This document shows positions 20,378-31,917 of a stretch of 64,000 bases of DNA, one piece after another. Source of the stretch: Tenodera sinensis (lineage: Eukaryota; Arthropoda; Insecta; Mantodea; Mantidae); NCBI GenBank assembly GCA_030765045.1, contig CM060964.1, positions 151,719,205 to 151,783,204 on the forward strand, in the 5' to 3' direction. Positions within the stretch are counted from its first letter, which is position 1. Every line of letters starts with the position of its first letter. Below the pieces are notes generated by a model that worked only from the letters and a program-made list of their open reading frames with translations, had not been told where the DNA came from and made no database searches. Both the position numbers and the translations under genes were made by a program.

Positions 20378-22295
20378 GTGACGTGCATGTGCGTCTGTAG
20401 AGTGGAGAGTATGGTGCGCCTGATAACGAAACACGACCGGCTCAGTTTGCATTCAAATGTAACGATGGCTAGTAGCAGTAACGCGGAAGCAGCTGGTTTT
20501 CTATCAATATGGGCAAATCTCTTTTTGTTTGTGAAAGTCGGAGGAAATGCAAAGTGTCTGTTGTGCGATAAAGAACCACAGTGTATGAAGAAGTTTAATT
20601 TAAAAGGCATTATACATTGTATCACGCAAAGGAATACGACATATATCAGGGACCGGAACGTAATGTTCTGTTAACAGAATTGAAGACAAGGGCTGATGTC
20701 GAGAATCATCAAACTAGTGAATCTTCTGTTCGTCTCAGCTACAGAATAGCTCTACACATAGCAAGAAAACTGCGGCCATTAACGGAAGGGGATTTTGCTA
20801 AAGAGAGTATTGTGATGGCAGCAGAAGAAAAATGTCCCCATTTGGTGAAAGATTTTGAAAGAGTAAGTTCGTCTTCAAAAACGATTATGCGTCGTATTTA
20901 CGAAATGGGTGCCGATATTAAAGAACAAATGATACAGCTCGTAATTTTGTGAAATACTCGTTAGCTGTTGATGAGAGTTGCGACGTATCAGATACGGCAC
21001 AACGACCAATTTTTATTAGGGGAGTGGATGAGAAGTTGAATATTAGAGATGAATTGTTAGACTTAGTTCCCCTTAAGGATACCACCACGGGATTGGACAT
21101 ATTCCAACGTTTTGAAGGAACTGTGGAAAAAGCTGGCGTGAGTTGGACGAAAATTGTGTCTGTGTTAACAGATGGAGCGTCATCTGTGATGGGACTAATA
21201 ACCCGGATGAAAGAAAAAATTAACTTCTTCCTGACGCAACACATGAACTGACTTAAATCCACTGCAATCTCCATCAAGACAATCTGTGTGTGAAGAACGT
21301 TAAGTTAATAAGTGTGATGGAGACAGTAGTAAAAGTCACAAATTTCATCCGATCAAGAGGCCTAAGACATCGGCAATTTAAATCTTTTCTTGCAGAATGT
21401 GAAAGTCAGTATGGTGATATTCCATATCACTGTAATGTGCGTTGGTTGAACAGAGGTAAAGTGCTCGATCGTTTCTTTCAATTGCGAGAAGAAATATCAG
21501 TATTCATGAGTAGTTTATATCAGCTCACTCCTGAATTGCAACATAAAAACTGGGTGGGTGACGTCGCCTTTCTCGCTAATCTAACAGGGCATTTAAATGA
21601 TTTAAATCTCTCGCTACAAGGCAAGGGTCACATCATCACAGATATGTATTATAGAGTAAAATCTTTCAAATTAACTTTAGTTTTGTGAATGGAACAACTT
21701 CTTGTTGGAAATACGGACAATTTTACAAAGTTAACGCAAGTGCGTGATCCGGATATTAGTGTCTGAAGAATATGTGGCAGTCCTGCAAGATCTTCTTGTG
21801 CAGTTTGAACCGAGGTTTCAGGTTCGTCCGATATGACACAATGTTGGAGGACGTTAATTAAAAAAAAAGTTTCAGGACCTGGAGAAACTTTCTCCAATAC
21901 TTAAACTGTTTGCTACCCCATATTCAGTGAATGTAAAAGAAATTCCTAGCCGCTATCAATTGAAAGTGTTGAATTTGCAATGCGACGAACTGTTAAAGGA
22001 CAAATATGATTGTAAAGTGAACTTGGACGACTTTTACAGCAATTTCTCAGAAACCAGATTCCCGAGATTGTATTCACTTGCCGCTCAAATATTATGTATG
22101 TTTGGATCGAAGTACATAGCGGAACAATTTTTTTCACTAATGAAAGTTGCAAAGGTAAAATCAATAAGTACATTGTCAGATAACAACCTCACATGTAGTT
22201 CTTAGATTAAATATTACTCAGACATTACATCCCAATATTGATAAACTTGTGGCAGAGAAAAGAAACAGAAAAGTAAGAAAATTGTCACGGTAATA
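20378..22295 (+). pseudogene. hAT transposase (GTF2IRD2/ZBED5-like), broken by frameshifts
   Basis: Successive plus-strand frames read as one protein. A BED-like region has CLLCDKEPQC (20555-20585). Then come ESSVRLSYRIALHIARKLRP, the first catalytic region YSLAVDESCDVSDTAQRPIF (20950-21010), IVSVLTDGASSVMG with the second Asp, and a helical insertion. Next are the CNVRWLNRGKVLDRFFQLRE block (21430-21490) and the C-terminal hAT dimerisation region ETRFPRLYSLAAQILCMFGS with FFSLMKVAKVKS (22045-22165). The order matches transposases of the GTF2IRD2 class. At least four frameshifts are needed (near 20620, 20950, 21250 and 21690-21930), so it is dead. A T-rich tract and 3' sequence follow to about 22700 without a clear terminal repeat. 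Confidence 0.82.
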
Positions 22296-24522
22296 TTTGT
22301 TACATATGAACGTGCATAGTAATTTTATTTAGTATTTCTTATTTTTATTGTGCTGAATTAAATTTATATAATTTCAGGCATATGAGTAGTGTATATTTTA
22401 TTTCAATGTGTCAAACTTTTAAGGTAGTTATTCTCACAATACAGAGAAAGAAAATATGAATAATTTATGCAAAAACTGTACTAACACTAATAATGGATAA
22501 CCTAAGACGAAAATCAGTTGTGTTACTACTTTCAAAACATCTAATGTACGTTCGAAATCTCCGCTTTCCGTCGTGCTAAACCCCTCCTCTCCCCTGTTAC
22601 CCGCTGCCAACATTTCACACACCGCTCTCAGCTGTTCGCGTGAAGCGAGAGCACGGAGATCTGACGTTACAGAGCCACTTCCTGTCCTGGCCTAACTGAT
22701 AAATTGTGTGTTTAACAGGAACAAGTGTTCCCATTTGTTACAGTATATACCCAACCACATGCACTGTTATCGCTACCAGAAGTTCGCGCGCACATAGAAC
22801 GTTGTTTTGGCTCACAAATGTGCCCTGATTGTGGTATGTCAGGGAATGAGGGACCAATATCCCTATCGCTAAATAGTGTCCTTTTTTTTTTTTTTTTTTT
22901 TTTTAAGATGCTTAAGATAGGCTTAAGTGCCTCACTTTTCCCCAGCCTACAAATCTGTTCCAGGAGCTCCTCACTACATCTTTGTGGTGTTCCACTACCG
23001 TTTGCAGGTTATTGTCAAAAGTGTCATACCACAGATTTGCTCTATTTGTAGTTCTCATAACTGCAAGGTGGATTCAGACCAGTACCTCAGATTATCACTC
23101 CTTTGCATACTCACGGGCAGTGTTATACCATTCGAGCGGCTAGTGGTGGTGCTACATATAGTACTAGCGTTCGAGCCGGCTGTGCCTTTCTGGTCTGGTT
23201 ATCTTGCTTCGGATGTCGTTTCCCAACAAAACTGCCTTATTCGTGGACAACTACCAGTGAGCAGTGCGAAAAAAGAAGAAAAGCTCATCCGATCCCAACC
23301 GGTCAAAAAAGTAAGTATATCGGCTCGCGCTTTCTACAAGGTCATCGCTTCTCTATTTTCCTAATGTCCGTTTTACAGTGGTTTGCGCTCACAATGAGCA
23401 GAGCTGGAAATTATTATACTTCCTAAACAGTGGCCGTTGTTTGCTTACCGGGAGTCAAGCTTCGCTCTCACAATGCCTACGTTATTCGGAGGTATACTTC
23501 AGTGTGCTTTATTTTTGCAATGGAGGAGGGCTCTGCTATTCATGGCTATGTTATGACTCTTGTGGGTCAATCAACGTCAAATAGTACACCCGTAAAACAC
23601 GCTTTTTCGTAGAAGGTTAATTTTTTTTATGAATAATAGGCATCAAATAAGGAGACCCGTATTTTTTTATTTCCGTATTTTTAAATTACTTGCTTAGTTA
23701 TGGCTATTAGAAACTAAGCAATTTCTGCGCGCACCGTAATATAAAATCACTTGTTAGTCTAAGGTCATATAGAGTTAAGAGTTTGGATTTGGCGCACTGG
23801 AAAGGTTAAATACAACACTTTTAACAACTTTCGACCAATAATTATTACACACAAATTTTGGGCTGTTTTTTTGATGGTATATTTTGTAAAACCAAAAAAT
23901 AGAATTTAAATCGATGTGTTAAAAATCTAAACAAAATACACACGTATTCCCTGACATTTTATCTATAAAATAAGACGTTAAAAACTATGGAGCGTGCATA
24001 AGTGCATTTGCTACAATTTTTTTCTGGAGGCGTGCAAGTGCTCACGGGCGACATGAATCGGTGATCCATTTGTGCAGCTGAATTCACCGTGGAGGAAGCA
24101 TATGTAAAGCTTGAACGCAACCACCAAGCCAGGTGACTACAGACAGCATGCGAATTGGTGCGTCAGCTTCATTTGCTACTCATATAACTTACTAAGGCAG
24201 TACATTCCATGCAGAAAATTGTCTCCACAATGTACCTTCTTTCTGATAATCCTGTGGCATCTGAAACACGTTTTTGATTTTTTTTTTGAAAAAATCTAAT
24301 GTAAGTAGTTCTTTGCGTTTAGCTTCTTTCTTCATGTACGCCCATACATTTGAAACAATTTCTTTACTCTGACTGTGTAATGTTTTGGTCCCTAATTTAG
24401 AACGTACAGGTGGTATAATTGATTTACGCTATGATCAATGTCTCACAAATGCACTATATTCACTCCTTATCGCAAAGATCTATGTCAAAGAGGTTGAATC
24501 ATAAACTGAAAAATTCAATGCC
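22296..24522. other. Unassigned region
   Basis: There is a T run at 22883-22904 and AT-rich sequence after 23600. Open frames at 22725-23612 overlap in several frames, lack known motifs and are likely chance. The part to about 22700 may be the 3' end of the hAT element. Confidence 0.4.
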
Positions 24523-24594
24523 ATAGCCGGGATTTGAACCACGGATCTTCCTCTTATCGAGCGGCTGCTTTAACCACTAAGCTACCATGGCAAA
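24523..24594 (-). pseudogene. tRNA pseudogene or tRNA-derived SINE head
   Basis: The minus strand gives a 72-base tRNA-shaped sequence. The acceptor GCCATGG pairs with CTATGGC (six Watson-Crick pairs and one G-U), the D-arm GCTT...AAGC is intact, the A box is TAGCTTAGTGGT and the B box GGTTCAAATCC. The anticodon stem (GCCGC/GAGGA) and T stem (CGTGG/CCCGG) have several mismatches, and position 33 is C instead of U. The nominal anticodon is GAT, but I do not think it is functional. Confidence 0.65.
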
Positions 24595-25354
24595 CTTGCC
24601 AGTACGACATTAAATTCCCCAGCTGATTCCTACATTGCACACACACGGCCTATGTTTAAAAACACCAGCGTTAAGCTTGTTGGCATAAATAAATAATAAT
24701 TACCATCTAACTATGTCTTCAACTGCACGCTGCACTAAAAAGCACTTGTGAATTAGCAAGGACTTCCAGTCAAGGTCAGGGATCAAGAACGATGGGTTCA
24801 ACTAAGCTTTAAAATTACACTCCTTCATTCCTTTGTCAAAAACTGAAGCTTTAGTGAAACAATTTTCTTTCGAAGAAGGAGGTAGACGAGTAGAAATTTA
24901 AAGTGTTGTGTTGTATGTAAACCTCAATTTAAAATGCATATTTTAAAAACAGTTTGAAGATGCTAATAGTGTACATATAGATGTCAGCTAGCAGTGTTCT
25001 CCTTACTGTACTTTTGTAAGTTTCATGGAACCTCAAGTAATGAACAGTTGCCATAATTGAAGGTGCAATTGTGGGAGGTTACGGTAGCCGTCACCGCTGC
25101 ACTGATTTGTAAGTAAGTTAATTACAACTGAACTATTAGAGACTCCATTCTGATTTTTTCTGAGAATATTGAATAAACTTCATTGTATTTTTAGTTTTTT
25201 TTTTTTTTCCAGATTTTTAAATGGTCGAGTTTGTTTTATTATCTAACTTTAAAAATTTAATCGTGAAAAATATTATAATAATTAATAAAATTTTCTGATA
25301 AATATTTCACGAAGTACTGCGATTTATGTAAGATTTAAAGCTTTCACGGCGCGT
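24595..25354. other. Unassigned AT-rich spacer
   Basis: No open frame or repeat boundary is supported. Confidence 0.5.
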
Positions 25355-25470
25355 GTTATTTATTACAGCTTCACGGATGATCAGCCGTGTGAGGTTTAAA
25401 AACATTGAGCTTTCGGCCATTGTAGAATCTATGGCCTTCATCAGAATGAAAAATGACCGTTAGCTTTCCG
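25355..25470 (-). repeat. Double-palindrome module, copy 1
   Basis: This is about 110 bp shared with 49490-49599 in inverted orientation. It contains two palindromes: GGCCAT...ATGGCC around a 10-base loop, and CACGGcTGATCAtCCGTG. On the minus strand the words CTGATGA, GGCCAT, ATGGCC and GAAA occur in that order. In both copies it lies directly 3' of the poly(A) of a hairpin retroposon. Confidence 0.8.
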
Positions 25471-25473
25471 CTC

Positions 25474-25870
25474 TTTTTTTTTTTTTTTTTTTTTTTTTGT
25501 GGTGGGGAAAAGGCTACTTACGCCCTAACCGCATGCACGCATGCGAGTGTGAGACTCCTACCCTGGCTTCGAACCCGGGTAGCCTACTCACAAAAAAACA
25601 AAAACCCACCGGAACTCTTGAGGTCGAGGTCTCTATGTTGCAGTACCGCATTAAGCACCTGCGCATTCTGTGGTGAGAGATGGAAGCTGCCTGCCAGTGG
25701 CAGTAACAGTCAGTATTACTGATGTCCCGGAGGACAAACATGACTTAAGCCCTGAGTGCCCCCTGGTAGTAATTAATGGTGATGTGTTTGATAGTTGATG
25801 GTGATCTTTTGTGTTTCAGGCATTTGGCATCGTTAGGTGTAGATGGATGTGAGGGGAGAGCGAAATGAGC
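25474..25870 (-). mobile_element. Hairpin retroposon copy R1 (3' part with poly(A))
   Basis: The poly(A) appears as 25 T at 25474-25498. The body next to it starts GTGGTGGGGAAAAGG and ends the hairpin at AAAACCCACC. Two inner stem-loops are visible, CGCATGCACGCATGCG and ACCCTGGCTTCGAACCCGGG. Beyond the hairpin, GCAGTACCGCATTAAGCACC and GCCCCCTGGTAG are shared with R3 and R4. No ORF is present in this truncated copy. The right limit is approximate. Confidence 0.8.
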
Positions 25871-26099
25871 ATGTTTAGTTTTAAATCTCCACCCGAAGGT
25901 TTCGCTTCTTGTTCTTGGAGTATTTTTTTTATTTATTTATTTTTTTTTTAATTTTAAGGCCTATAATCTATACTAGAAGTATTTAAGATACGCTTATATA
26001 ACTAGGTGCAGTTATGGTGACATGGTTTACAACTTGTAGAGCTAACTTCTACTGTGTCTGTTAATCTTACTATGGCGGTATCAAGCCGGAGGCTTCGTC
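25871..26099 (-). other. 3' untranslated end and A-rich tail of LINE F
   Basis: The T-rich run at 25921-25951 (minus-strand A-rich with TAAATAAATA) looks like the tail of LINE F. The sequence between it and R1 (25871-25920) is unassigned or the truncated 5' end of R1. Confidence 0.45.
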
Positions 26100-26482
26100 A
26101 TTAATCGTGTACCTGTTCTTGCCTGGTCGTATAAGTGCACACATGGCGGGCTGTCTGCCTGAAGTGCAGGAGCGAGCCTGTGCCACTACCGGGGAGGCCC
26201 TCGTCTCCCGGGGTCAGCCTTGACTAGGTAGCACAAGGACTTGTGAGGGCTTAACTGTAAATATATGTATTTTAGTGTTATGTGTTTGTTGTGTGCTTCC
26301 CTTCATCCCCTAACCAGCAATTACATTGTACTAAATTATTCAGGTATTCCTGTATGTTGAGTTCAGGTTCGCATATATTTATAGTGCGATCGAACAATGA
26401 TAGAGGGTGGAGGTGTTTGTCGCGATCCATATCATACTCCCCGTGCATTCGTATTTGCTCGTTGTGGTTCTTGTTCTTCATC
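26100..26482 (-). mobile_element. LINE F: 3' end of a Jockey-type LINE
   Basis: 26481-26278 encodes the last part of ORF2 (KHLHPLSLFDRTINICEPEL and IQEYLNNLV). This matches the C-terminus of ORF2 in LINEs C, D and E (RPLSLFDRTFSLGDPEIDIQ in C). The 3' untranslated region at 26100-26277 shares a GC-rich structured block (GGGGAGGCCCTCGTCTCCC) with LINE D. Its 5' truncation point is exactly the poly(A) of retroposon R2. Confidence 0.82.
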
Positions 26483-26700
26483 TTTTTTTTTTATACCGTG
26501 GAGGGGAAAAACTCGTTACAGGAGGAGGCCCACATTGCTGAGGCCAACAGTGTGAGGGTCCCTGCGCCCTGAAGGGGGAGGGTTACTCACTAAAAAAAAC
26601 CCTCCACGTGTTAGTTCGTGCAATGCTAATGTTATCGTGCATCATCGTGCGTTAGTCGGGTCCCGCATAGCACCCCGGTTAGTAATTGAAGCTTTAAGCT
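26483..26700 (-). mobile_element. Hairpin retroposon copy R2
   Basis: The poly(A) is seen as T at 26483-26492. The closing stem is CGTGGAGGG with CCCTCCACG (ends 26607). The inner loop sequence differs from R1 and R5, but the AAAAA and ACTAAAAAA elements flanking the stem are kept. Outside the stem, GGTCCCGCATAGCACCCCGG resembles GGTACCGCCTGTAGCACCCG of R3. The 5' limit is approximate. Confidence 0.7.
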
Positions 26701-26829
26701 GGCATGTAGTACATGCGAGCGAGTCAGATGTTGCTTTTTGGTAATGCCCATGAAACCTGGACAGGACCAAGAGGATTGCATGCGTTGTGTTAACTTCGTG
26801 TTAATGTGAGGACGCTATTTGTGCTTACT
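26701..26829. other. Unassigned
   Basis: Short stretch between retroposon R2 and the tandem array; no feature recognised. Confidence 0.4.
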
Positions 26830-27104
26830 TTTGATTAAAGTTGCACAGGCATAGGCCTGTTAGTCATTATGGTGCGTGCTAATGTTAGTGTTAGCGTAAC
26901 ATGTTATTCGTGCAATATTTAAGCTTACTACAAGCGATGCACAGGTGTAGACCTGCAAGTGGTTATGATATTACCTAACGTTAGTGTTAGCTTAATATGA
27001 TATTATTCATGCAATTCTTTAGCTTATATCTAGTGTTGCACAGGTATTTACCTGCAAGTCGTTATGGTATGTGCTAAAGTTAGTGTCAGCGTAAACTGAT
27101 TATA
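26830..27104. repeat. ~100-bp tandem array, left part
   Basis: The word GCACAGG recurs at 26843, 26939 and 27038, each time inside a hairpin such as CACAGGTGTAGACCTGCAAG. It is followed by GTTATG...GCTAATGTTAGTGTTAGCGTAA and an ATTC(A/G)TGCAAT word. The array continues beyond the errantivirus at 37578-37755, so the virus split it. The spacing is 96-108 bp. Confidence 0.85.
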
Positions 27105-27791
27105 ATGCTGGTCTCTTCAAAGGAGGGAATTGGGTTGATGTTTCGTGGTTTTAGGATAAATCAATGCAGACACTTTTTAACCTAAATCTAATTATTATTA
27201 TTAAAGCAAAATTATTTTACAAGTTAATAAAGTTAATAAGCAAAATACCCTTTGTTCTAAAACATTATCCCTATCTATCTTTTACAATAACATAATACTT
27301 TAGGCGCAATGTTATTAGTCAGCTTTCTCTCTCCCTTTAGATCTTTTCCTTCTGGCAGTATCGGTAAGAAAAATACACCTACTTACTCATAGTAGAGGTG
27401 AGTGCTAGTATTATCGCCCAGACGTTCATGTTGTCTACCACGTTGTCAGTCCAACTGCCCCGGATGTACTCAGACAAGGGTTTTTTATACTACAGTCTTG
27501 GGTGTTGGCTCATACACGTGCCGTCCAGAGGATCTGACGTTAGACGGACTTTCATCAGGATGTGGTCATTATTCACATCTCGCTTTGGACTGTCAATGTA
27601 TTGTAATGTGAAATAAAATGCTACTTTGAAAGAAAAGAATGTGTGTCCTTGGCGTTTTTAGGGAAAGTGGTCCTCCTTCCTTTTACTGTTGCTTTTACGA
27701 AAGTCTGATAATGAATACGTAATTGAACAGAGATAAAACCTTACTGAGCCTGCTTTCTATATGAAGATATTGGCCTAATGTGGTAGGGCAC
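27105..27791 (-). repeat. 3' LTR of the errantivirus
   Basis: Begins ATGCTGGTCTCTTC and ends TAGGGCAC in plus-strand coordinates. It is nearly identical to 36891-37577; differences include T/C near 27162, T/G near 27414 and A/T near 27733. Confidence 0.93.
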
Positions 27792-27812
27792 TATATTCTC
27801 CCCACCATGAAC
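27792..27812 (-). promoter_or_regulatory. Polypurine tract
   Basis: Directly before the 3' LTR the minus strand reads GGTGGGGAGAA, then TATA. A purine-rich run here is the usual primer site for plus-strand DNA synthesis. Confidence 0.65.
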
Positions 27813-28163
27813 GAAGCTGTGGGATACAACCTAGAGCGAAGACCCAAGAAAGTGAAAGTTTCCAGGTAAGTAGAACTGTCGTTTCTTCAGCTAATACATT
27901 TGTTCTCTTTTCCCTCATATATAAACACTGCCATAGCTGACCATTATACTCTTGACATTTTTCAGGTGAAAGGAAAGAATGATTACTGCGCCATCTACCT
28001 ATCTATCTAAAAACATGAGGGGAAAAAATGTAAGTATAACAATTACTTTGGTTACATACTTAGCAAAGTGTTACATTGATTATTCAGTGTGAAATGTTAC
28101 ATTAGAAGTGATAAGTGTCAATTGTTTTCTTTTTATCAAAAGTGTTATTGAGAGCCGTCCTCA
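27813..28163. other. Errantivirus sequence between env and 3' LTR
   Basis: Non-coding as far as I can see; it belongs to the retroelement. Confidence 0.6.
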
Positions 28164-30255
28164 TTAGTAAGCGATACTGGAACTGGTATACCCTACAATC
28201 GGAGTCGCTGCTTCCGTTTCTGTGGTCTGGCCTGTTGATTGAATCTTCGACGGTACCGTTGTGGTCACAAGTTCACGCAGCTCTGTATGGAGTGTGGGCT
28301 GCAACTTTTTGGGTGGCTTTCGTCCCCTCCTGAAAAACTTAGGTTTTCGGTGTTTGATAAGTGGAACTACACCTATTATGCCAAGTAGAAGAAAAACAGT
28401 TCCAACTCCTATACCAGTAGCAACAGGGGTAGTATCGCTTTCTTGCAGAAAAGCCGCTCGTGCATCCTGGACGTCGTTCATCAGATGCTGAAGAGACATC
28501 TGTGGCGGTTTGTTGTCACTCCGGATTTCGGTTCGGATAGCCTCCAATCGGCAAAGATCCATCGCTAGGAGGGATGTTTTGGTGAAGTTATGCATCTCCT
28601 CTGGTGTGGGTAGGCCTTCTATATCAGGCACCACTATGGCGTCTTCTTCCATCTCCCAGTTGCGCTCGCCTGTGATGGCTGGTAACAAAGTCATTGCCTC
28701 GGAATGATAGTAGCAGTCTAAGTCTTCCGTGAGAAGTCCTGTACCATGGAGTAGTAGTAGATCCCTAGAATCTTGTTTCCGGGTGGAACAGGTTTTAGCA
28801 ATTTTTAGAGGTGAGGATACAGCATATACCCAATAACTCTTTTTCTTTAACTTTACATGATACCATATAGGCGTAAAATTTGGACTGACAACCACTCTTT
28901 TACATAGGGCTTTAACATTATTTTCTTGACCAAAGAATAGAGGGGAAGCACACGTAGGTGAGGTAGAGGACTAGAGGGCAAAATGAGCTGGACAAACGGA
29001 TATCATTCCGGGTTTACATTTGTGCAGAAGGGATTCAGAAAGCAAGGCGTATTTTTGTCGACCCTTCGATACTGCCAGATACTGCACTGTTGTGTCCACG
29101 GTAATGAATTTATTGATTTCAGAAATTCTAATAGGTAATGGCAACACCCTGTATAAATCAAGGGTTCTATCAAGCCCTCTTAAAGGAATTTGAATTAAAA
29201 GTCGGACAATCCCGAGAACTGAATATGCAATAACATCACACATCTCATAGTATGTGTGTATACTAGTTATATCTACTCCGGCTAGTAGAGAAGTTCCCAT
29301 GGGTAACCGGTGTCCTACAGTTTTTTAGGATTTGGGAAAGGTTCCTAGGTGGCACGATTGTGGCACTAAGTCTCCCCGTAGCTAGTACATCCAAGCCTTC
29401 GTGTAGTTGCATAATCTGTTGTACATTAAGCAGGTACAAGGAAAGTTCTCGCACGGCGGTGGAGAAGCGAAATTCTTTCATGACCCATCTTTTAAGGTCA
29501 GTGAGGTTATGTTCTACATATTTATTTTCCAAAAGGGTATCGTTCACAATTTTTACCAATTCGGTGGCCATTAGCTTAACCGTTTTGGTATTTTGTGTAG
29601 AACGCTCATCTAAATTTTGAATATAAGTTAATTGTTCTTCCGAAACGTGTAGTAGCTTTTCCGTCGTTTTTTCATACTTTGCAATCTGAGAATGAATGTG
29701 ATTGATTTCTTTTCTGTCAGGGGTTCCGAATAGAAATTTTAAAACTGATCCCCCAGCGTTGATAGCTCCTCTTTTATCTCTAACTCCTTGATGGGGCAAA
29801 TATTGTTCTAAATTCTCCACCTCTTCCCGAAGTAAATAAAAGATTTTCTTCAATTTTGAAATTTCCGTCCAATCCACTCTCCTAGAAACGTCAACAGTTT
29901 TTGTCAGTTCTAGTCGTTTAAATATTTTTTCAATGTGGTCTGCCGCATCTGCATAGTGACGAATTGGTACATCTATGCTAACCGTCCATTTACTCCCTGT
30001 CACCAGTAATGTTTCTTTGACATTAATGGCTCGTCGGGTAACAAAAAAGGATGTGAGAAAGGTCTCTTTTTGGCCCCGGCATAACCTGAAAACAAACAGA
30101 CGACAGATAGGGCGATTACTGTCGCGTCGCCCTCTCTTATGACTCTTATTATTATCTCTCCCGTGTTTTTTTCCTTTTCTACTTTCATTCATGTTGTTAT
30201 TCCACCACTTAACTTTTTTAACTTTAGTGCCGGATATCCCGAGAATTAGCCTCAA
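28164..30255 (-). pseudogene. env: Errantivirus envelope (F-type fusion) gene, broken
   Basis: The first frame (30255-29263) has a basic N-terminal stretch and, near residue 160, a furin-type site RDKRG followed by a glycine/alanine-rich segment that would be the fusion peptide. A heptad-rich helix follows (ending EQLTYIQNL). This layout is that of insect errantivirus and baculovirus F proteins. The frame is lost after 29263, continues in another frame at 29300-28971, and resumes at 28895-28164. That last part holds a transmembrane helix (TGIGVGTVFLLLGIIGVVPL) and a basic cytoplasmic tail. A signal-peptide-like stretch (VIALSVVCLFSGYAGA) sits in a different frame at about 30130-30070, so the N-terminus is probably frameshifted as well. 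This copy cannot make a complete Env. Confidence 0.85.
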
Positions 30256-30406
30256 GTATCAGATGATTATTACATTTACATTTATAATTAGTTTTTAATA
30301 CCCTATATCGTTAGTCTATATTGTTAGCTCAACCTACTCATCTTATTCACTCCCTAATGACCTAGTTGTCGACGGGCCCGTAAACGCCACCGCCGCCGCC
30401 TCTTAT
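30256..30406. other. Pol-env spacer
   Basis: AT-rich, ending in a GCC-repeat-like GCCACCGCCGCCGCC near 30388. An env splice acceptor might lie here, but I cannot identify one with confidence. Confidence 0.4.
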
Positions 30407-31880
30407 TCACTTATCACTGATAGAACTAGTCCCCTCTACATTTCTACCTCGAGGTCTCAGAGTCCAAGGTAATTCCCTCGGGGTTGTAATTGTTCCCCTT
30501 AATCCCTGTCCTTTCCACGTGGGATCCCTGGTCTCGTCATCGGCTTCAGGTGAACTGATCGATCCTATTGTGTCGTCATAATTTATGCCTTCCTCATAAC
30601 TTTTCTCGTTGCAACTAGTTTCAATTTCGTTGTTGGGAGCTGTACATTCCTCTGGCAATATTGCGAACTTCGCTGGACCTGGTATCGCCTCGTTATTGTT
30701 CTTACTATCGGGAGCAGTTCCTGTTTCCGGCGAGATTTCGGTATAACAGCGTTTCAGCCTGTTTATATGAACTACCACAGAACGTTTTGGTCCTAGTTGC
30801 AGCTTATAGTTCAAAGGGGTAAGCTTCTCTGTGATCTACCAAGGTCCACTATATTTTGGAGCTAATTTTTGTTTGCTTTCTTGCTTATATAGGGTTTGTC
30901 TAGATATACTAGATCTCCTACTTCGAATTCATTGTCAGTGGTTTTTCTATCATATGTGGTTTTCTGTTTAAACTTATTTTCCAAGAGTTTATGATATACG
31001 TCCTCCTATGCATCTTGTAATCGAGTTTTTAGCGATTCAATGTGTTCTTCTGTACTCGTAAATTCGTCATCTTCCCTAATTTTTGGTTCCAAATCTAACA
31101 TAGTCGGAAGTCGCATCTCTCTGGCATGTAACAAGTAAAACGGACTATAAGTAGTTACTGTGTGTGGCGCAGAGCGATACGCCATTAAAACAAAAGGCAA
31201 CATTTTATCCCATTCAGTTTCATACTGTGAGATCATCATAGATAAAAATCATTAAGATATCTATGAAATCTTTCAATTGTTGCATTCGACTGTGGATGCA
31301 TTGGAGTACTATTTACACGCTTAACTGAAAATAACTTACAGATTTCTTTAAAGAGAGATGATTGGAAATTCGTTCCCTGATCAGACAGTAATTTTTCGGG
31401 CGCTCCATACCTGCAAAATATTTCGGTTACCAATGCTCTCGCTACCGTGTTTGCAGATTGATCAGGTATAGGAAAGGCTTCTGGATACTTAGTAAAATGA
31501 TCTATCGCTGTCAAGATTTACTTGTTTTGTGAACTTGTAAGATTAAGTGGTCCGGTTATGTCAATAGAAATGGTTTGAAAAGGACGTGTTGCAGTATCCG
31601 ATACTCCTAAAGGCGCAAGTGGTTTCCTAACAATTTTTCTTACATCACATGTTTGACATTGTTTCACATATGATTCTACATCTCTGCGTAATGTTGGCCA
31701 AAAGTATCTTTGTTCAATCACAGCTTGTGTACGCTTTATTCCTTGATGTGAACTGTACGTAGTGTCGTGATGCATTGAAATTTCCTGGGTTACTAAAGAG
31801 CTAGGCACGAGTATTTTATTTTGTCCTCTCTCTTTCACATAAATGATCCCGTCTTCATCAATAAAGACTAAGTGATTCAA
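30407..31880 (-). pseudogene. Errantivirus integrase, broken
   Basis: The order on the minus strand is: HHCC zinc-binding domain (histidines in MHHDTTYSSHQGIKR, cysteines in CQTCDVRK; frame 31880-31518), then the first catalytic Asp in SIDITGPL and a stop near 31518. Then come the second Asp in LSDQGTNFQSS and the Glu in SNATIERFHRYL (31514-31236), and after a short overlap MLPFVLMAYRSAPH (31239-31006). A C-terminal region with KLQLGPKRSVVVHINRLKR (30814-30407) ends the polyprotein. DDE residues are present but stops at 31518 and near 31000-30815 break the frame. The C-terminal tail after about 30700 is acidic and low complexity. Confidence 0.9.
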
Positions 31881-31917
31881 ACCTTGTTCTGTCTCTTTAA
31901 CTAATTGCTGACAATAG

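Noticed and set aside
22725..23612. Several overlapping plus-strand ORFs of 60-145 codons
   Set aside because: No motif, they overlap in different frames, and there is no codon-use or start-context support; likely chance.
27398..27616. Short overlapping ORFs duplicated at 37184-37402
   Set aside because: They are the two LTR copies of the errantivirus; no coding evidence.
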